A stretch of 64,000 bases of DNA from assembly GCF_000092045.1 (NCBI RefSeq), contig NC_007761.1:2483001-2547000 (forward strand), in the 5' to 3' direction. Shown here one piece after another: positions 9,545 through 18,433 of this stretch; the first letter of the stretch is position 1, and every line of letters starts with the position of its first letter. A model generated the notes under the pieces. That model ran no database searches. It was not told where the DNA came from and saw only the letters and a program-made list of their open reading frames with translations. Source of the DNA: Rhizobium etli CFN 42. Its GTDB lineage: Bacteria > Pseudomonadota > Alphaproteobacteria > Rhizobiales > Rhizobiaceae. Position numbers and translations under genes: made by a program.

Positions 9545-9945
9545 ATATATTCCAGTCCCGATGTCATGCTGTTCTCAGCTCAAATCCCGCGAAACTCAAG
9601 CAGCGTGGGGCCTAATTGATCAGAAACCGGCCTTCGCCGCCAGCGCCGGCGGACTCATTTCATGTGAGAGGAATCCTGCGCGCCGCCGCACAGCAGTTCA
9701 CACAAAATTATGAAATTATTAGTTAATTTTTTACCGAATTTTCGCCGCCGAACCAGTACGGCAAGAACGTGCCGATGCATAAAATTTCCAACGTGGCCGA
9801 AAAAGCACGCCGCCGGCGGGCGCAAACATGACTGTGATCATCAATATTTCGCACAGCATGCGGTTTTCTTGCCCTGGTTTCCAACCTATAAGACCACATC
9901 TTTCGAAGATGCCAGAAAACAGCATGTGACAGGAAGGCAATGCTC
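9545..9945. promoter_or_regulatory. Divergent promoter region between the L,D-transpeptidase and fumC genes
   Basis: There is no convincing gene here. The part at 9705-9735 is markedly AT-rich (runs of A/T around TTATGAAATTATTAGTTAATTTT) and probably holds promoter elements. One TGA-N9-TCA match (9829-9843) has the loose form of the RirA iron box, but such a match is expected by chance fairly often, so it is only noted. Confidence 0.4.
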
Positions 9946-11337
9946 ATGACCGCGACCCGCACCGAAACCGATACTTTTGGCCCCATCGACGTAGCCGCCG
10001 ACCGATATTGGGGCGCCCAGGCGCAGCGTTCGCTCGGCAATTTCAAGATCGGCTGGGAAAAGCAGCCGCTGTCGATCGTCCGCGCACTCGGCATCGTCAA
10101 ACAGGCGGCCGCCCGCGCCAACATGTCGCTCGGGCAACTCGATCCGGCGTTGGGCAAAGCCATCGTCGACGCCGCCCAGGAAGTGATCGACGGCAAGCTC
10201 GACGAGCACTTTCCGCTGGTCGTCTGGCAGACCGGTTCCGGCACACAGTCCAACATGAATGCCAACGAGGTGATCTCCAATCGTGCCATAGAAATGCTCG
10301 GCGGCGTCATGGGTTCCAAGAAGCCGGTGCATCCGAACGATCACGTCAATATGAGCCAGTCGTCGAACGACACCTATCCGACGGCCATGCACATTGCCTG
10401 CGCCGAACGGATCGCCCATCACTTGCTACCATCGCTGAAGCACCTGCATGCCGCCCTGGATATGAAGGTCACCGAGTTCAGCCACATCATCAAGATCGGC
10501 CGCACCCATACCCAGGACGCCACACCGTTGACGCTCGGCCAGGAATTTTCCGGCTACGCCGCCCAGCTCGGCTCGGCCATCAAGCGCATCGAGATGACAC
10601 TGCCCGGCCTCTGCGAACTCGCCCAGGGCGGCACCGCCGTCGGCACCGGCCTCAATGCGCCAGTAGGTTTTGCCGAAAAGGTGGCGGAAGAGATCGCCGC
10701 CATCACGGACATGCCCTTCGTCACCGCGCCGAACAAGTTCGAGGCGCTCGCCTCGCATGACAGCATGGTCTTTTCGCATGGAGCCATCAATGCGGCGGCT
10801 GCCGCTCTCTTCAAGATCGCCAACGACATCCGCCTGCTCGGCTCCGGCCCCCGCGCCGGGCTCGGCGAACTGGCGCTGCCGGAAAACGAGCCGGGCTCCT
10901 CGATCATGCCCGGTAAGGTCAACCCCACCCAATGCGAAGCCCTGACCCAGGTCTGCATCCACATCTTCGGCAACCACGCCGCCCTGACCTTCGCCGACAG
11001 CCAGGGCCATTTTGAGCTCAACGTCTACAATCCGATGATGGCCTATAATTTCCTGCAGTCTGTGCAGCTGCTTGCCGACGCCGCCGTCTCCTTCACCGAC
11101 AATTGCGTCGTCGGCATCGAGGCGCGCGAGGACAACATCAAGGCCGGCCTCGAACGCTCGCTGATGCTGGTCACCGCCCTCGCACCCAAGATTGGCTACG
11201 ACGCCGCCGCCAAGATCGCCAAAACCGCCCATAAAAACGGCACGACCCTGAAGGAAGAGGCGCTTGCCAGCGGTCTGGTCTCGGCTGAGGATTACGACGC
11301 GATCGTCCGCCCGGAAACGATGCTCGGGCCGAAATAG
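9946..11337 (+). CDS. fumC: Class II fumarate hydratase
   Basis: The iron-independent, oxygen-stable fumarase of the TCA cycle. The 463-residue protein has the superfamily signature [11 protein letters not shown] at about 318-328, which includes the catalytic serine loop, plus the [11 protein letters not shown] and [10 protein letters not shown] segments that form the active site between subunits. Two in-frame ATGs are close (9940, 9946). AGGAAGG lies 8 nt from the second and only 2 nt from the first, so I use 9946. A second, unrelated class I fumarase lies 1.4 kb downstream, so the organism can switch between iron-dependent and iron-independent enzymes. Confidence 0.95.
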   Translation: MTATRTETDTFGPIDVAADRYWGAQAQRSLGNFKIGWEKQPLSIVRALGIVKQAAARANMSLGQLDPALGKAIVDAAQEVIDGKLDEHFPLVVWQTGSGTQSNMNANEVISNRAIEMLGGVMGSKKPVHPNDHVNMSQSSNDTYPTAMHIACAERIAHHLLPSLKHLHAALDMKVTEFSHIIKIGRTHTQDATPLTLGQEFSGYAAQLGSAIKRIEMTLPGLCELAQGGTAVGTGLNAPVGFAEKVAEEIAAITDMPFVTAPNKFEALASHDSMVFSHGAINAAAAALFKIANDIRLLGSGPRAGLGELALPENEPGSSIMPGKVNPTQCEALTQVCIHIFGNHAALTFADSQGHFELNVYNPMMAYNFLQSVQLLADAAVSFTDNCVVGIEAREDNIKAGLERSLMLVTALAPKIGYDAAAKIAKTAHKNGTTLKEEALASGLVSAEDYDAIVRPETMLGPK

Positions 11338-11382
11338 GAGGGTTGAGGAGGTCTGCCTCACTTCTCCACGGCCGAAGCAAGA

Positions 11383-11560
11383 GGGAGCGGACAAGCTTGC
11401 CACTTGCTCCCTCATTCCTATGCCTGTCACAGGAATCCAGCCACGGCGCGTCCGCCCCGTGAATGAATCCGTACTTCAAGGAAAAGAGTCTGTCGCGCCC
11501 AAGGACTTGGACGCACCGGATTCCTGTGACGAGCACAAGAATAAGGAAGGGTGAGTGGGC
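11383..11560. repeat. Intergenic palindromic repeat with ATTCCTGTG arms
   Basis: This region downstream of fumC contains two hairpins of one family: 11414-11436 (ATTCCTATG, 5-nt loop, CACAGGAAT) and 11520-11542 (ATTCCTGTG, ACGAG loop, CACAAGAAT). Between them is about 80 bp that includes GCGCCCAAGGACTTGGACGC, itself an imperfect palindrome. The sequence TTGCTCCCTCATTCCT before the left hairpin recurs at 16126-16141. Two-ended hairpin structure with a conserved core suggests a small mobile or mosaic element (MITE/RIME type). Confidence 0.6.
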
Positions 11561-11632
11561 CCCCCTATTTCCTGCCATCGCGGTCAAACCCCCGCCGCCT
11601 CCCGGCACCGGACGGGGTCACATCCGGCAGCC

Positions 11633-12460
11633 TCAAACCCACAACGAAAAATTGTCCAGCACGACAGAATTCCCCATGAAATCGAAACGGATTTCTTCGA
11701 TGTCTTCGATATTGAGCTCGAGACTGGGGCCGGTGACCTCAAGCTCGTGCTGATAGACGATCTGGCCGTCGTTCAGGGCTGTGAGTGTCAGGTGAAAGGG
11801 CGATGCCGACAGTTCGGCGATCGAAACGCTCTGAAAGGTGAATTCCCCGCCATCGAGTAATTTCAAGCTTACAGGCGCAGAACCCGGGGATAGAACGGTA
11901 TCGCTAAAACCGTCCTCGGTAATGGCGTCGACGCCCGGGATGCTATCATAGACGATGCCGTTCAGAAGCGTCACATCGTGGCTGCCGTTCACGGAAAGAG
12001 CAAAGCCCCGGTAATTGGGCAGAGAGAAACTGTCTGCCCTCGATAAAACCCCCATATCATCGAAATCCAGGACCTCGTGGTATTTTTCGTCTTCGTTGAC
12101 GCCGTCGATCGCAAGCGTCAGCACGCCGAGGTCCGTGCCCCCCGAGCCGTCCGACATCTTGTAGCTCAGCTTTTCGATGAGCTGATCAGACTTCCCTAAT
12201 TTCTTCACCACGTCGAGCGTGTAATCCAGCTCATATGTGAAGTGACCGTCAGGTTTCACCTTGAAGGTTCCGTACTTGCCCTCAATGATCGTTTCATGGT
12301 CAGGCCCATGTTTGGCGTCGATACGGATGCCGTTCACGAAGCGAACATACATGTCCGCTCCCTCGGGATCGCTGGCGAGGCGCAGCAGATCGCCCCTGAT
12401 CCAGTCATGTTCGAAAAAAACGAGAAGGTCGTCGACAGCAGTTGGCTTTGCATTTGTCAT
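11633..12460 (-). CDS. VCBS/cadherin-like domain protein
   Basis: 275 residues from the ATG at 12460 (GGGG about 7 nt upstream); a longer frame to 12622 looks non-coding. After a short leader, residues about 10-105 read like one VCBS/cadherin-type beta domain (AVDDLLVFFEHD, then GKYGTFKVKPDGHFTYELD, then a DLGVLTLAIDGVNE end). The C-terminal 150 residues are unassigned and may form a second beta-sandwich. There is no Sec signal peptide, and VCBS proteins are often exported by type I secretion, but no RTX nonapeptides or transporter genes are visible here. The gene lies between two fumarase genes, converging on fumC. Extracellular adhesion or matrix roles are only inference. Confidence 0.6.
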   Translation of the reverse strand: MTNAKPTAVDDLLVFFEHDWIRGDLLRLASDPEGADMYVRFVNGIRIDAKHGPDHETIIEGKYGTFKVKPDGHFTYELDYTLDVVKKLGKSDQLIEKLSYKMSDGSGGTDLGVLTLAIDGVNEDEKYHEVLDFDDMGVLSRADSFSLPNYRGFALSVNGSHDVTLLNGIVYDSIPGVDAITEDGFSDTVLSPGSAPVSLKLLDGGEFTFQSVSIAELSASPFHLTLTALNDGQIVYQHELEVTGPSLELNIEDIEEIRFDFMGNSVVLDNFSLWV

Positions 12461-12716
12461 TGGAAGCCCCGGCAGGTTAACGCTGCGGGAATATGAACCG
12501 GGCTTGAACTGAAAGCAACCTGAAGTCGGTCTTTTTGCGCCAAATGTCTGGCACTCCCTTTCTTTTGCTCGCCTATCACGTGTGGCCTGCCGACGGCAAA
12601 ATGCGGCACGACATGACCGCAACGGTCAAACTCCGCCGCATGCAGATTGCTTTTGCCCGACAGGGCATTTAGATCGGTTCCAATTTAGCGACGCGCCCAC
12701 CAGAAAGGTCACATTG

Positions 12717-14324
12717 ATGGCTGACGATCTCTTCCCGCTCGGCAAAGACACCACCCCTTATCGCAAGATCAGCAGCGATTATGTCTCGGTCGATACTTTC
12801 AAGGGCCAGGAGATCCTGACCGTGGAGCCGGAGGGCATCCGGCTGCTTGCCGAAACCGCCTTTGCCGACATCAATCACCTGCTGCGCCCCGGCCATCTGA
12901 AGCAGCTCGCCTCGATCCTTGACGACCCGGAGGCTACGGACAACGACCGCTTCGTCGCTTACGACCTCTTGAAGAATGCTAATATTGCCGCTGGCGGGGT
13001 GCTGCCCATGTGCCAGGATACCGGCACGGCAATCATCATGGGCAAGAAGGGCCGCAGGGTCTGGACCGAGGGCGGGGATACGGCCGCGCTCGCCCGCGGC
13101 GTCATGGACGCCTACGAGAAGAAGAACCTGCGTTATTCGCAGCTCGCGCCGGTCAAGATGTTCGAGGAGAAGAACACCAGGAACAACCTGCCGGCCCAGA
13201 TCGACATTTACGAGGAAGGCACTGACGCCTACGAATTCCTCTTCGTCGCCAAGGGCGGCGGCTCGGCCAACAAGACCTTCCTCTATCAGGGTACGCCTTC
13301 GCTTTTGACCCACGACCGGATGATCGATTTCCTTAAGGAGAAGATCCTGACGTTGGGGACGGCAGCCTGTCCTCCCTACCATCTGGCGATCGTCATCGGC
13401 GGCACCTCGGCGGAGATGAACCTGAAAACGGTCAAGCTTGCCTCGACCCGTTATCTCGACGAGCTGCCGACCGAAGGTTCGGAGAGCGGCCATGCCTTCC
13501 GCGACGTCGATATGGAAAAGGAAATCCACAAGCTGACGCAGCAGATGGGCGTCGGGGCCCAGTTCGGCGGCAAGTATTTCTGTCATGACGTACGCGTCAT
13601 CCGCCTGCCCCGCCATGGCGCATCGCTGCCGATCGGCCTCGGCGTCTCCTGTTCCGCCGATCGCCAGGCCAAGGGCAAAATCACCCGCGACGGGATTTTC
13701 ATCGAGCAGCTCGAAATCGATCCGTCGAAATACATGCCCGAGATCGACGAGGCGAAACTGTCGGAATCGACCGTGCATATCGATCTCAACAAGCCGATGG
13801 CCGAAGTGCTCGCCGAACTCTCACGGCATCCGGTCAAGACGCGCCTCTCGCTGACCGGCACCATTATCGTCGCCCGCGACCTCGCCCATGCCAAGATCCG
13901 CGAACGGCTGGAAAAGGGCGAAGGTATGCCCGACTACCTGAAAAATCACCCGGTCTATTATGCCGGCCCCGCCAAGACGCCGGCGGGTTATGCCTCCGGC
14001 TCCTTCGGCCCGACGACGGCCGGCCGCATGGACAGTTACGTCGACCAGTTCCAGTCCTTCGGCGGCTCGATGGTGATGCTCGCCAAGGGCAACCGCTCGC
14101 GCGCCGTGCGCGAAGCCTGCAAGAAACATGGCGGCTTCTACCTAGGTTCGATCGGCGGCCCCGCCGCCCGTCTCGCCAAGGACTGCATCCGCAAGGTCGA
14201 AGTACTCGAATACCCCGAGCTCGGCATGGAAGCAGTCTGGAAGATCGAGGTCGAAGACTTTCCCGCCTTCATCGTCATCGACGACAAGGGCAATGATTTC
14301 TTCCAAGAGTTGAATTTGGGATGA
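12717..14324 (+). CDS. fumA: Class I (iron-sulfur) fumarate hydratase
   Basis: Catalyses fumarate to malate with an oxygen-sensitive [4Fe-4S] cluster. The 535-residue single-chain protein carries three cysteines in the expected cluster-ligand contexts: Cys99 (CQDTGTA), Cys218 (AACPPYH) and Cys312 (SCSADRQ). The C-terminal beta domain includes GPTTAGRMD and GSIGGPAA. The frame is open upstream to 12582, but the ATG at 12717 with AAAGG 9 nt upstream gives the normal N-terminus. It could be named fumA or fumB. The nearby fumC supplies the iron-free alternative. Confidence 0.93.
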   Translation: MADDLFPLGKDTTPYRKISSDYVSVDTFKGQEILTVEPEGIRLLAETAFADINHLLRPGHLKQLASILDDPEATDNDRFVAYDLLKNANIAAGGVLPMCQDTGTAIIMGKKGRRVWTEGGDTAALARGVMDAYEKKNLRYSQLAPVKMFEEKNTRNNLPAQIDIYEEGTDAYEFLFVAKGGGSANKTFLYQGTPSLLTHDRMIDFLKEKILTLGTAACPPYHLAIVIGGTSAEMNLKTVKLASTRYLDELPTEGSESGHAFRDVDMEKEIHKLTQQMGVGAQFGGKYFCHDVRVIRLPRHGASLPIGLGVSCSADRQAKGKITRDGIFIEQLEIDPSKYMPEIDEAKLSESTVHIDLNKPMAEVLAELSRHPVKTRLSLTGTIIVARDLAHAKIRERLEKGEGMPDYLKNHPVYYAGPAKTPAGYASGSFGPTTAGRMDSYVDQFQSFGGSMVMLAKGNRSRAVREACKKHGGFYLGSIGGPAARLAKDCIRKVEVLEYPELGMEAVWKIEVEDFPAFIVIDDKGNDFFQELNLG

Positions 14325-14364
14325 TTATCTGGCTTGGTCTTTGGAGGCAGGTGAAGGGCAACTG

Positions 14365-14440
14365 ACGGCTTGCCGTAAAGCCCCCTTATCCGCCTGCCGG
14401 AGAAGGCGCCGCACGGCGCGCCCTTCCGATATTTTCGCCC
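14365..14440. repeat. Partial RIME-like repeat after fumA
   Basis: CCCCTTATCCGCCTGCCGGAGAAGG followed by an inverted GCGCC-GCACGGCGCG patch resembles the left part of the element at 7391-7457. It is shorter and degenerate. Confidence 0.4.
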
Positions 14441-14658
14441 TTACTGAACCTCTGCAGCGCTTGTCACATCTCCGTTATCCACCCGCGCCAGAATCTCCGT
14501 CCGAAATGTGCCGGCAAAGAGACCGGCATGCTCCAGCAGCAAGGCGCCGCCTGCGAAGACGATGAAAACGAGGATGGCGAAAGAAATGGCGCGGACCCTT
14601 TCCAGGGTCTACGTCCTGGCTTTCTGGCAGCGTCGAGTTTGGCGGTGAAAATTGTCAT
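14441..14658 (-). pseudogene. Frameshifted small single-pass membrane protein
   Basis: Read on the minus strand, MTIFTAKLDAARKPGRRPWK (from the ATG at 14658) continues after a one-base shift as a basic RVRAI, then a hydrophobic segment AISFAILVFIVFAGGALLL, then LFAGTFRTEILARVDNGDVT and a TAA at 14441. Adding one A in the AAA run near 14599 would join the two frames into about 72 residues: a basic N-terminus, one membrane helix and a short outer tail. Either a real single-base loss or a sequencing error could explain it. The product is not recognised. No other gene is visible between fumA and the diguanylate cyclase; 14660-14940 is AT-rich and probably holds promoter sequences. Confidence 0.45.
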
Positions 14659-14948
14659 TCCGCATATGCTTCGGGAATAGGAAACAACCAAAACTTGCTG
14701 TCGACAAGATGAATACGATCTCCAACGAGAAAGAACTGTAAGTTTTTCGAATACTCCCTTCCGCGCAACGGGCATGCACTGTCCCGACAAGGAAACGTTT
14801 TTCCTTGAAAAATCATAGATCTACTTGAAGTACTGACCCGCTGCGAAGTTTTCATATGTAATCTTTGGTATATGTCGCTTTAATCTTTTCCCAAGAAATT
14901 TAAGCTAACAAATAAATATTGCCTTCGAAGAAATGAGGAGTTTGCCGG

Positions 14949-16016
14949 ATGAATACGGCTGTCGTGCCCAAGGTGCAGGTTCCCGACGTAGCGGGCCAGA
15001 TCACCTACGCCATGCGCTCGATGGGCGTCGCGCCGATACCCCGCAATTACGAACTCTTCTACGAGGCGTATATCGGCTCCAATCCGGCGCTCACCCGCGA
15101 ACTCGCAGCTCTCGGCAGCCAGGCGACCCAGGCCGAACTCGATGCGCTCGGCGCGCAGTATTTCACCAGCAGCCCCGCACGCGTTTTCGACGATGCCCAT
15201 ACGCGCATATCAGGCGAACTCGACGGCCTGCTGCGGATCCTGAGGCAGGAGCAAAGTTCGCTCGAAAGCTATACAAGGCTGCTCGGCGAGACACATAAGC
15301 GCATCACCTCCAAGAGCAATGCCAGCGTCGAATTGATCGAAAGCGCTATCGAACTTTTGAGCCAGGCGACTGGCGATACCATGGCGCATGGCGAACGCAC
15401 CGTCGAGGACGTCGTCCAGCGCTCGCAGGAGATGGACCAGGTCCGCAAGGAACTCGACGAATACAAGCGCATCGCCAACACCGATTCGCTGACGCGCCTT
15501 TCCAACCGCCGCGCCTTCGATGACCGGCTGGCAGCGGTCTTCAACAATCCCGGCATGCGCCCGGTAACGGCCCTGCTCCTCGCCGACATCGACAACTTCA
15601 AGAAGATAAACGACACCTACGGCCATCCAGTCGGCGACAAGATCCTCGCCACCGTCGCCTCCGTCATCCGCAGCAATGTTCGGCGAGACGTCTTCGTCGC
15701 CCGTGCCGGCGGCGAGGAATTTGCCCTGATCATCGAGGGCAACACAGCCGAGGAAGTGACGGCGATCGCCGAACGCATCCGCCGCACGCTGGAAACCACA
15801 CCGTTCAAGAATTCCCGCACGCGGGTGAATTACGGCCCGATCACCGTTTCGATCGGCATCTGCATGGCCTCGAATGCGGAGGATGCCGGCGAACTCTACA
15901 GCAAGACCGACATCGCCCTTTACGGCGCCAAGAACGCCGGCCGCAACTGCATCGTCCTCTATCAGGACGGCATGCAGAAGGACTTCAGCAAGAGCTGGCT
16001 GATTTACAAGGCCTGA
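14949..16016 (+). CDS. Diguanylate cyclase (GGDEF domain)
   Basis: Makes cyclic di-GMP from two GTP. The 355-residue soluble protein has an N-terminal helical region of about 180 residues (including IPRNYELFYEAYIG) that is shared by a set of rhizobial cyclases and probably senses or dimerises. A coiled stretch (VRKELDEYKRIA) leads into the GGDEF domain, which starts near NTDSLTRLSNRRAFD. The active site is intact: GGEEF at 254-258 and LADIDNFKKIND upstream. The product-inhibition I-site RxxD is not in its normal place: Arg is at the expected position, but Val replaces Asp (RRDVFVARA), so feedback control may be absent. GGAG precedes the ATG. It stands alone. Confidence 0.9.
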   Translation: MNTAVVPKVQVPDVAGQITYAMRSMGVAPIPRNYELFYEAYIGSNPALTRELAALGSQATQAELDALGAQYFTSSPARVFDDAHTRISGELDGLLRILRQEQSSLESYTRLLGETHKRITSKSNASVELIESAIELLSQATGDTMAHGERTVEDVVQRSQEMDQVRKELDEYKRIANTDSLTRLSNRRAFDDRLAAVFNNPGMRPVTALLLADIDNFKKINDTYGHPVGDKILATVASVIRSNVRRDVFVARAGGEEFALIIEGNTAEEVTAIAERIRRTLETTPFKNSRTRVNYGPITVSIGICMASNAEDAGELYSKTDIALYGAKNAGRNCIVLYQDGMQKDFSKSWLIYKA

Positions 16017-16119
16017 CGGTAATCCGCACGACACGCAGGCTGTCACCATAAGGTGACGGCACCAGATGCTGTCCGGTTCGCTCCACGGCTATTACTTTCT
16101 CGACATCAGGAGCGCGAGG

Positions 16120-16165
16120 TCGCCGCTTGCTCCCTCATTCCTGTGTCTGTCACAGGAATGGAGAG
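16120..16165. repeat. Palindromic repeat, second copy of the ATTCCTGTG family
   Basis: A perfect hairpin at 16137-16159 (ATTCCTGTG, TCTGT loop, CACAGGAAT) is preceded by GCTTGCTCCCTC, as at 11401-11412. It lies between convergent genes and may also act as a transcription stop. Confidence 0.6.
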
Positions 16166-16192
16166 GTGAGTGGCCGTCTTCGGTATCACACC

Positions 16193-16804
16193 CTACCACA
16201 TCGTCTTCGCCGCCCGTCCCGGCCATTCCCGGTCGTAGGTTTCCTGGTCGAAATCGCTGACGGCGGCCTTCAGCATCTGGCCCGGCGTCGGCAAATTCGC
16301 CGGATCGGTGAAATGCGCGGCGTTCCAGAGTTCGGCCCGCATCACCGCTCGCGCGCACTGGAAATAGACCTCGTCGATCGAGATGACGACGACGGTGCGC
16401 GGATGTTTGCCGTCCATTTCGAAGCTTGCAAGCAACGCATCATCGTCGGAGACGACGCCGCGTCCGTTGATGCGCATCGTCGTATTCGAACCGGGGATCA
16501 GGAACATCAGCGCAAGCCGAGGGTCGCGCACGATGTTGGAGAGCGAATCCACACGATTGTTGCCGCGCCAATCCGGCAGATGCAGCGTCTCGTCGTCGAC
16601 GACGCGCACCACGCCGCCGAGATCGCCGCGTGGCGAACAATCGAGCCCTTCCGGGCCTACGGTCGCCAGCGCCGCAAACGGCGAGATTTCGATCATTTGA
16701 CGATAGAGCGGCGTCAGCCGCTTGGTCACCTTGTCGACCGAGGCCTGCGATAGCCCGGCACCATAGATGGTATCGAGCTCTTCAATGCTGCTGATAATTT
16801 TCAT
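16193..16804 (-). CDS. Pyridoxamine 5'-phosphate oxidase-like flavin split-barrel protein (MSMEG_1061-type)
   Basis: 203 residues with a split-barrel FMN-binding fold. Recognisable parts are FAALATVGPEGLDCSPRGD near the N-terminus, LHLPDWRGNNRVDSLSNIVRDPRLALMFLIPG in the middle and RINGRGVVSDDD. This pattern matches the MSMEG_1061 subfamily rather than true PdxH. The product is probably a cytoplasmic FMN- or F420-type reductase of unknown substrate. The next gene on the same strand, the alpha/beta hydrolase, ends about 36 nt upstream of this start, so they may share a transcript. Confidence 0.8.
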   Translation of the reverse strand: MKIISSIEELDTIYGAGLSQASVDKVTKRLTPLYRQMIEISPFAALATVGPEGLDCSPRGDLGGVVRVVDDETLHLPDWRGNNRVDSLSNIVRDPRLALMFLIPGSNTTMRINGRGVVSDDDALLASFEMDGKHPRTVVVISIDEVYFQCARAVMRAELWNAAHFTDPANLPTPGQMLKAAVSDFDQETYDREWPGRAAKTMW

Positions 16805-16840
16805 GAGGCGCCCCGCCGCGGCTGATCTTCGCCACGGACG

Positions 16841-17815
16841 CTACAATGCCGCGCGCCTCGCCGGAAGCTCAAAAAACGGAATGATCTCTGCATCTTTTTT
16901 GATACTTTTGCCGGTCTCCTCGTCCGCGTCGCCTTCAAGAAAGGCCACGATCGCACCGAGCACGGGAGCCGCGCCGACGATGCGCCGGTGCCCGAGGCCG
17001 TTCGCCCAGAGCAGCCGCACAGTCTCGCCGGCCGCGTCATAACGCCTGGCGTGGGCCGGCGACACCTCCTTATCGTCCTCAGCATGGATGACGAGCACAG
17101 GCCGACCAATCATGCCGGCCGTCTCGCTCACGTCGAAATCTTCGAGTCTCCGTCCGGTGACACTATGAACCTCATTCTCCAGCGCAGCCTGCGCAGTCGG
17201 GCGAAGGCCAATCATCCCGCCGAAATCGGAAAAGAGCCAAGCCATCTCGCTTGGCGCGCCGATCAGCACGAGTCGCTCGCCAGTAATGGGCGCCGCATCC
17301 GGGATCAGGCCCGCCGCCGAGACCATCAGCGCCGCGCCCCCGAAGGAATGGCCGATTGCCGCGTCGAATGCACCGAACCGCTCTCCTGCCGCCGCGATCG
17401 CCTGGACAGCAAGCCCCATATGCAGGAAGCGTCCGCCCGCCCGCCCGTGACCAGGAAAATCGAGCGCGACCACCTCGGCACCCGTCGCCGCCAGCACCGA
17501 AACGAGATTTGCCATGTAGACGGCGCTCGAGCCCCAACCATGCGTGATGAGATAGCGTTTGCGTTGGCCGATTGGCCCGCCGTTCAGGCGATAGGCATGC
17601 GCCTTGGCACCGCCGGCAAGCCTGAGCACGAAGCTTTCCGCGCCGGCAAGCCGCGCCGCACCAGCAGCATGCGCTGCCTTTGCCTTTTTGCCCTTCGGCC
17701 CTCGCGATGGCGTGCGGCAGAACAGCAGGAATGCAGCCCTGCCCGCCAGCCGCGGCGAAATCGTCTGCATTAGCCGGAATCCGAGGCGGGTGACCTCAAG
17801 CGCGAAATTTGCCAT
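16841..17815 (-). CDS. Alpha/beta hydrolase
   Basis: 324 residues. The alpha/beta hydrolase core starts near residue 85, with the oxyanion-hole HGWG at 92-95 and the nucleophile elbow GHSFGG at 155-160 (Ser157). DDKEV near 255 and GLGHRRI near 285 hold the acid and His candidates. The N-terminal 60 residues are basic with a hydrophobic patch (AGRAAFLLFC) that may associate with the membrane. It is divergent from a MarR regulator across 47 bp that contain a perfect palindrome, so the regulator probably controls it. The substrate is unknown. Confidence 0.85.
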   Translation of the reverse strand: MANFALEVTRLGFRLMQTISPRLAGRAAFLLFCRTPSRGPKGKKAKAAHAAGAARLAGAESFVLRLAGGAKAHAYRLNGGPIGQRKRYLITHGWGSSAVYMANLVSVLAATGAEVVALDFPGHGRAGGRFLHMGLAVQAIAAAGERFGAFDAAIGHSFGGAALMVSAAGLIPDAAPITGERLVLIGAPSEMAWLFSDFGGMIGLRPTAQAALENEVHSVTGRRLEDFDVSETAGMIGRPVLVIHAEDDKEVSPAHARRYDAAGETVRLLWANGLGHRRIVGAAPVLGAIVAFLEGDADEETGKSIKKDAEIIPFFELPARRAAL

Positions 17816-17833
17816 AGTGGGAATCCAAAAGAC

Positions 17834-17849
17834 TGTTCAACACTGAACA
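17834..17849. promoter_or_regulatory. MarR-type operator between the divergent hydrolase and MarR genes
   Basis: TGTTCAACACTGAACA is a perfect 6-bp inverted repeat with a 4-bp centre. It lies 19 bp upstream of the hydrolase ATG and 14 bp upstream of the MarR ATG. Its size and position are typical of MarR sites that repress both genes. A half-site-like TGAACA recurs at the MarR start codon (17864-17869). Confidence 0.65.
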
Positions 17850-17862
17850 ATAAAGTACAACG

Positions 17863-18330
17863 ATGAACAAAAATCAATCCCTACCCTGGGATCATCCGCG
17901 TTTTCGCAGCTGGATCGCGGTGGCTCGCGCCTGCCAGCTCATGCAGCAATCCCTGGCCCGCTCGCTTGTCGATCTCGACATCAAGCCGCCGCACCTCGAT
18001 ATCCTCGTCAATCTCTACCGCTTCGAAGGCATCTCGCAGCAGGAGCTGGCGCGCAAGCTCCTCGTCGGCCGCTCAAATATGAGCATGCTGCTGCCGCAGA
18101 TGGAAACGCGCCGGCTGATCGAGCGGCGCGGCGACGAGCGCGACAAGCGCGTGTTGCGCCTTTATCTCACCGACGAAGGCCGCAAAGTGACCGAGGCGGC
18201 AATGGCGATCCAGACCGATCTCATCGAGCGTACGCTCTCCGAGGAACCGATCGAACAATGCATGGCGACCGCCACTTCAATGGAGCGCATCATCGCCGTG
18301 CTGCTTAAGGAACTGCGCGACGATGACTGA
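17863..18330 (+). CDS. MarR family transcriptional regulator
   Basis: 155 residues with the winged-helix MarR fold. The recognition region is ISQQELARKLLVGRSNMSMLLPQMETRRLIERR (about 58-90) and the wing contains GDERDKRVLRLYLTDEGRK. It lacks obvious cysteines for redox sensing near the N-terminus apart from CQLMQQ. It is divergent from the alpha/beta hydrolase with the palindrome between them, so autorepression and control of the hydrolase are the simplest reading. Confidence 0.88.
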   Translation: MNKNQSLPWDHPRFRSWIAVARACQLMQQSLARSLVDLDIKPPHLDILVNLYRFEGISQQELARKLLVGRSNMSMLLPQMETRRLIERRGDERDKRVLRLYLTDEGRKVTEAAMAIQTDLIERTLSEEPIEQCMATATSMERIIAVLLKELRDDD

Positions 18331-18392
18331 TGCATGTAGCCCAAAAGTGTGCAGCGGTTTTGGGGGCACGACATGCATAAAAAGACCCTCAA

Positions 18393-18426
18393 GCGCCTCG
18401 CATGAACCACGTTCGATGCGAGGCGC
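18393..18426. terminator. Hairpin between convergent MarR and LtrA-like genes
   Basis: A perfect 11-bp stem GCGCCTCGCAT / ATGCGAGGCGC with a 12-nt loop. On the minus strand a modest U-rich run (TCTTTTTATG) follows; on the plus strand there is none. It probably stops transcription in one or both directions. Confidence 0.6.
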
Positions 18427-18433
18427 GTGAGGT

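Noticed and set aside
8087..9619. A 510-residue plus-strand frame
   Set aside because: It lies opposite the L,D-transpeptidase gene, which has signal peptide and catalytic motifs; the plus frame has no recognisable motif.
9829..9843. A TGA-N9-TCA match upstream of fumC as a RirA iron box
   Set aside because: The motif is loose and a chance match in 400 bp is not rare; flanking bases do not support it, so it is only mentioned.
10426..11430. A 334-residue minus-strand frame
   Set aside because: It is antisense to fumC and has no signature.
12669..13778. A 369-residue minus-strand frame
   Set aside because: It is antisense to the class I fumarase and is an Arg/Asp/Gly-rich shadow.
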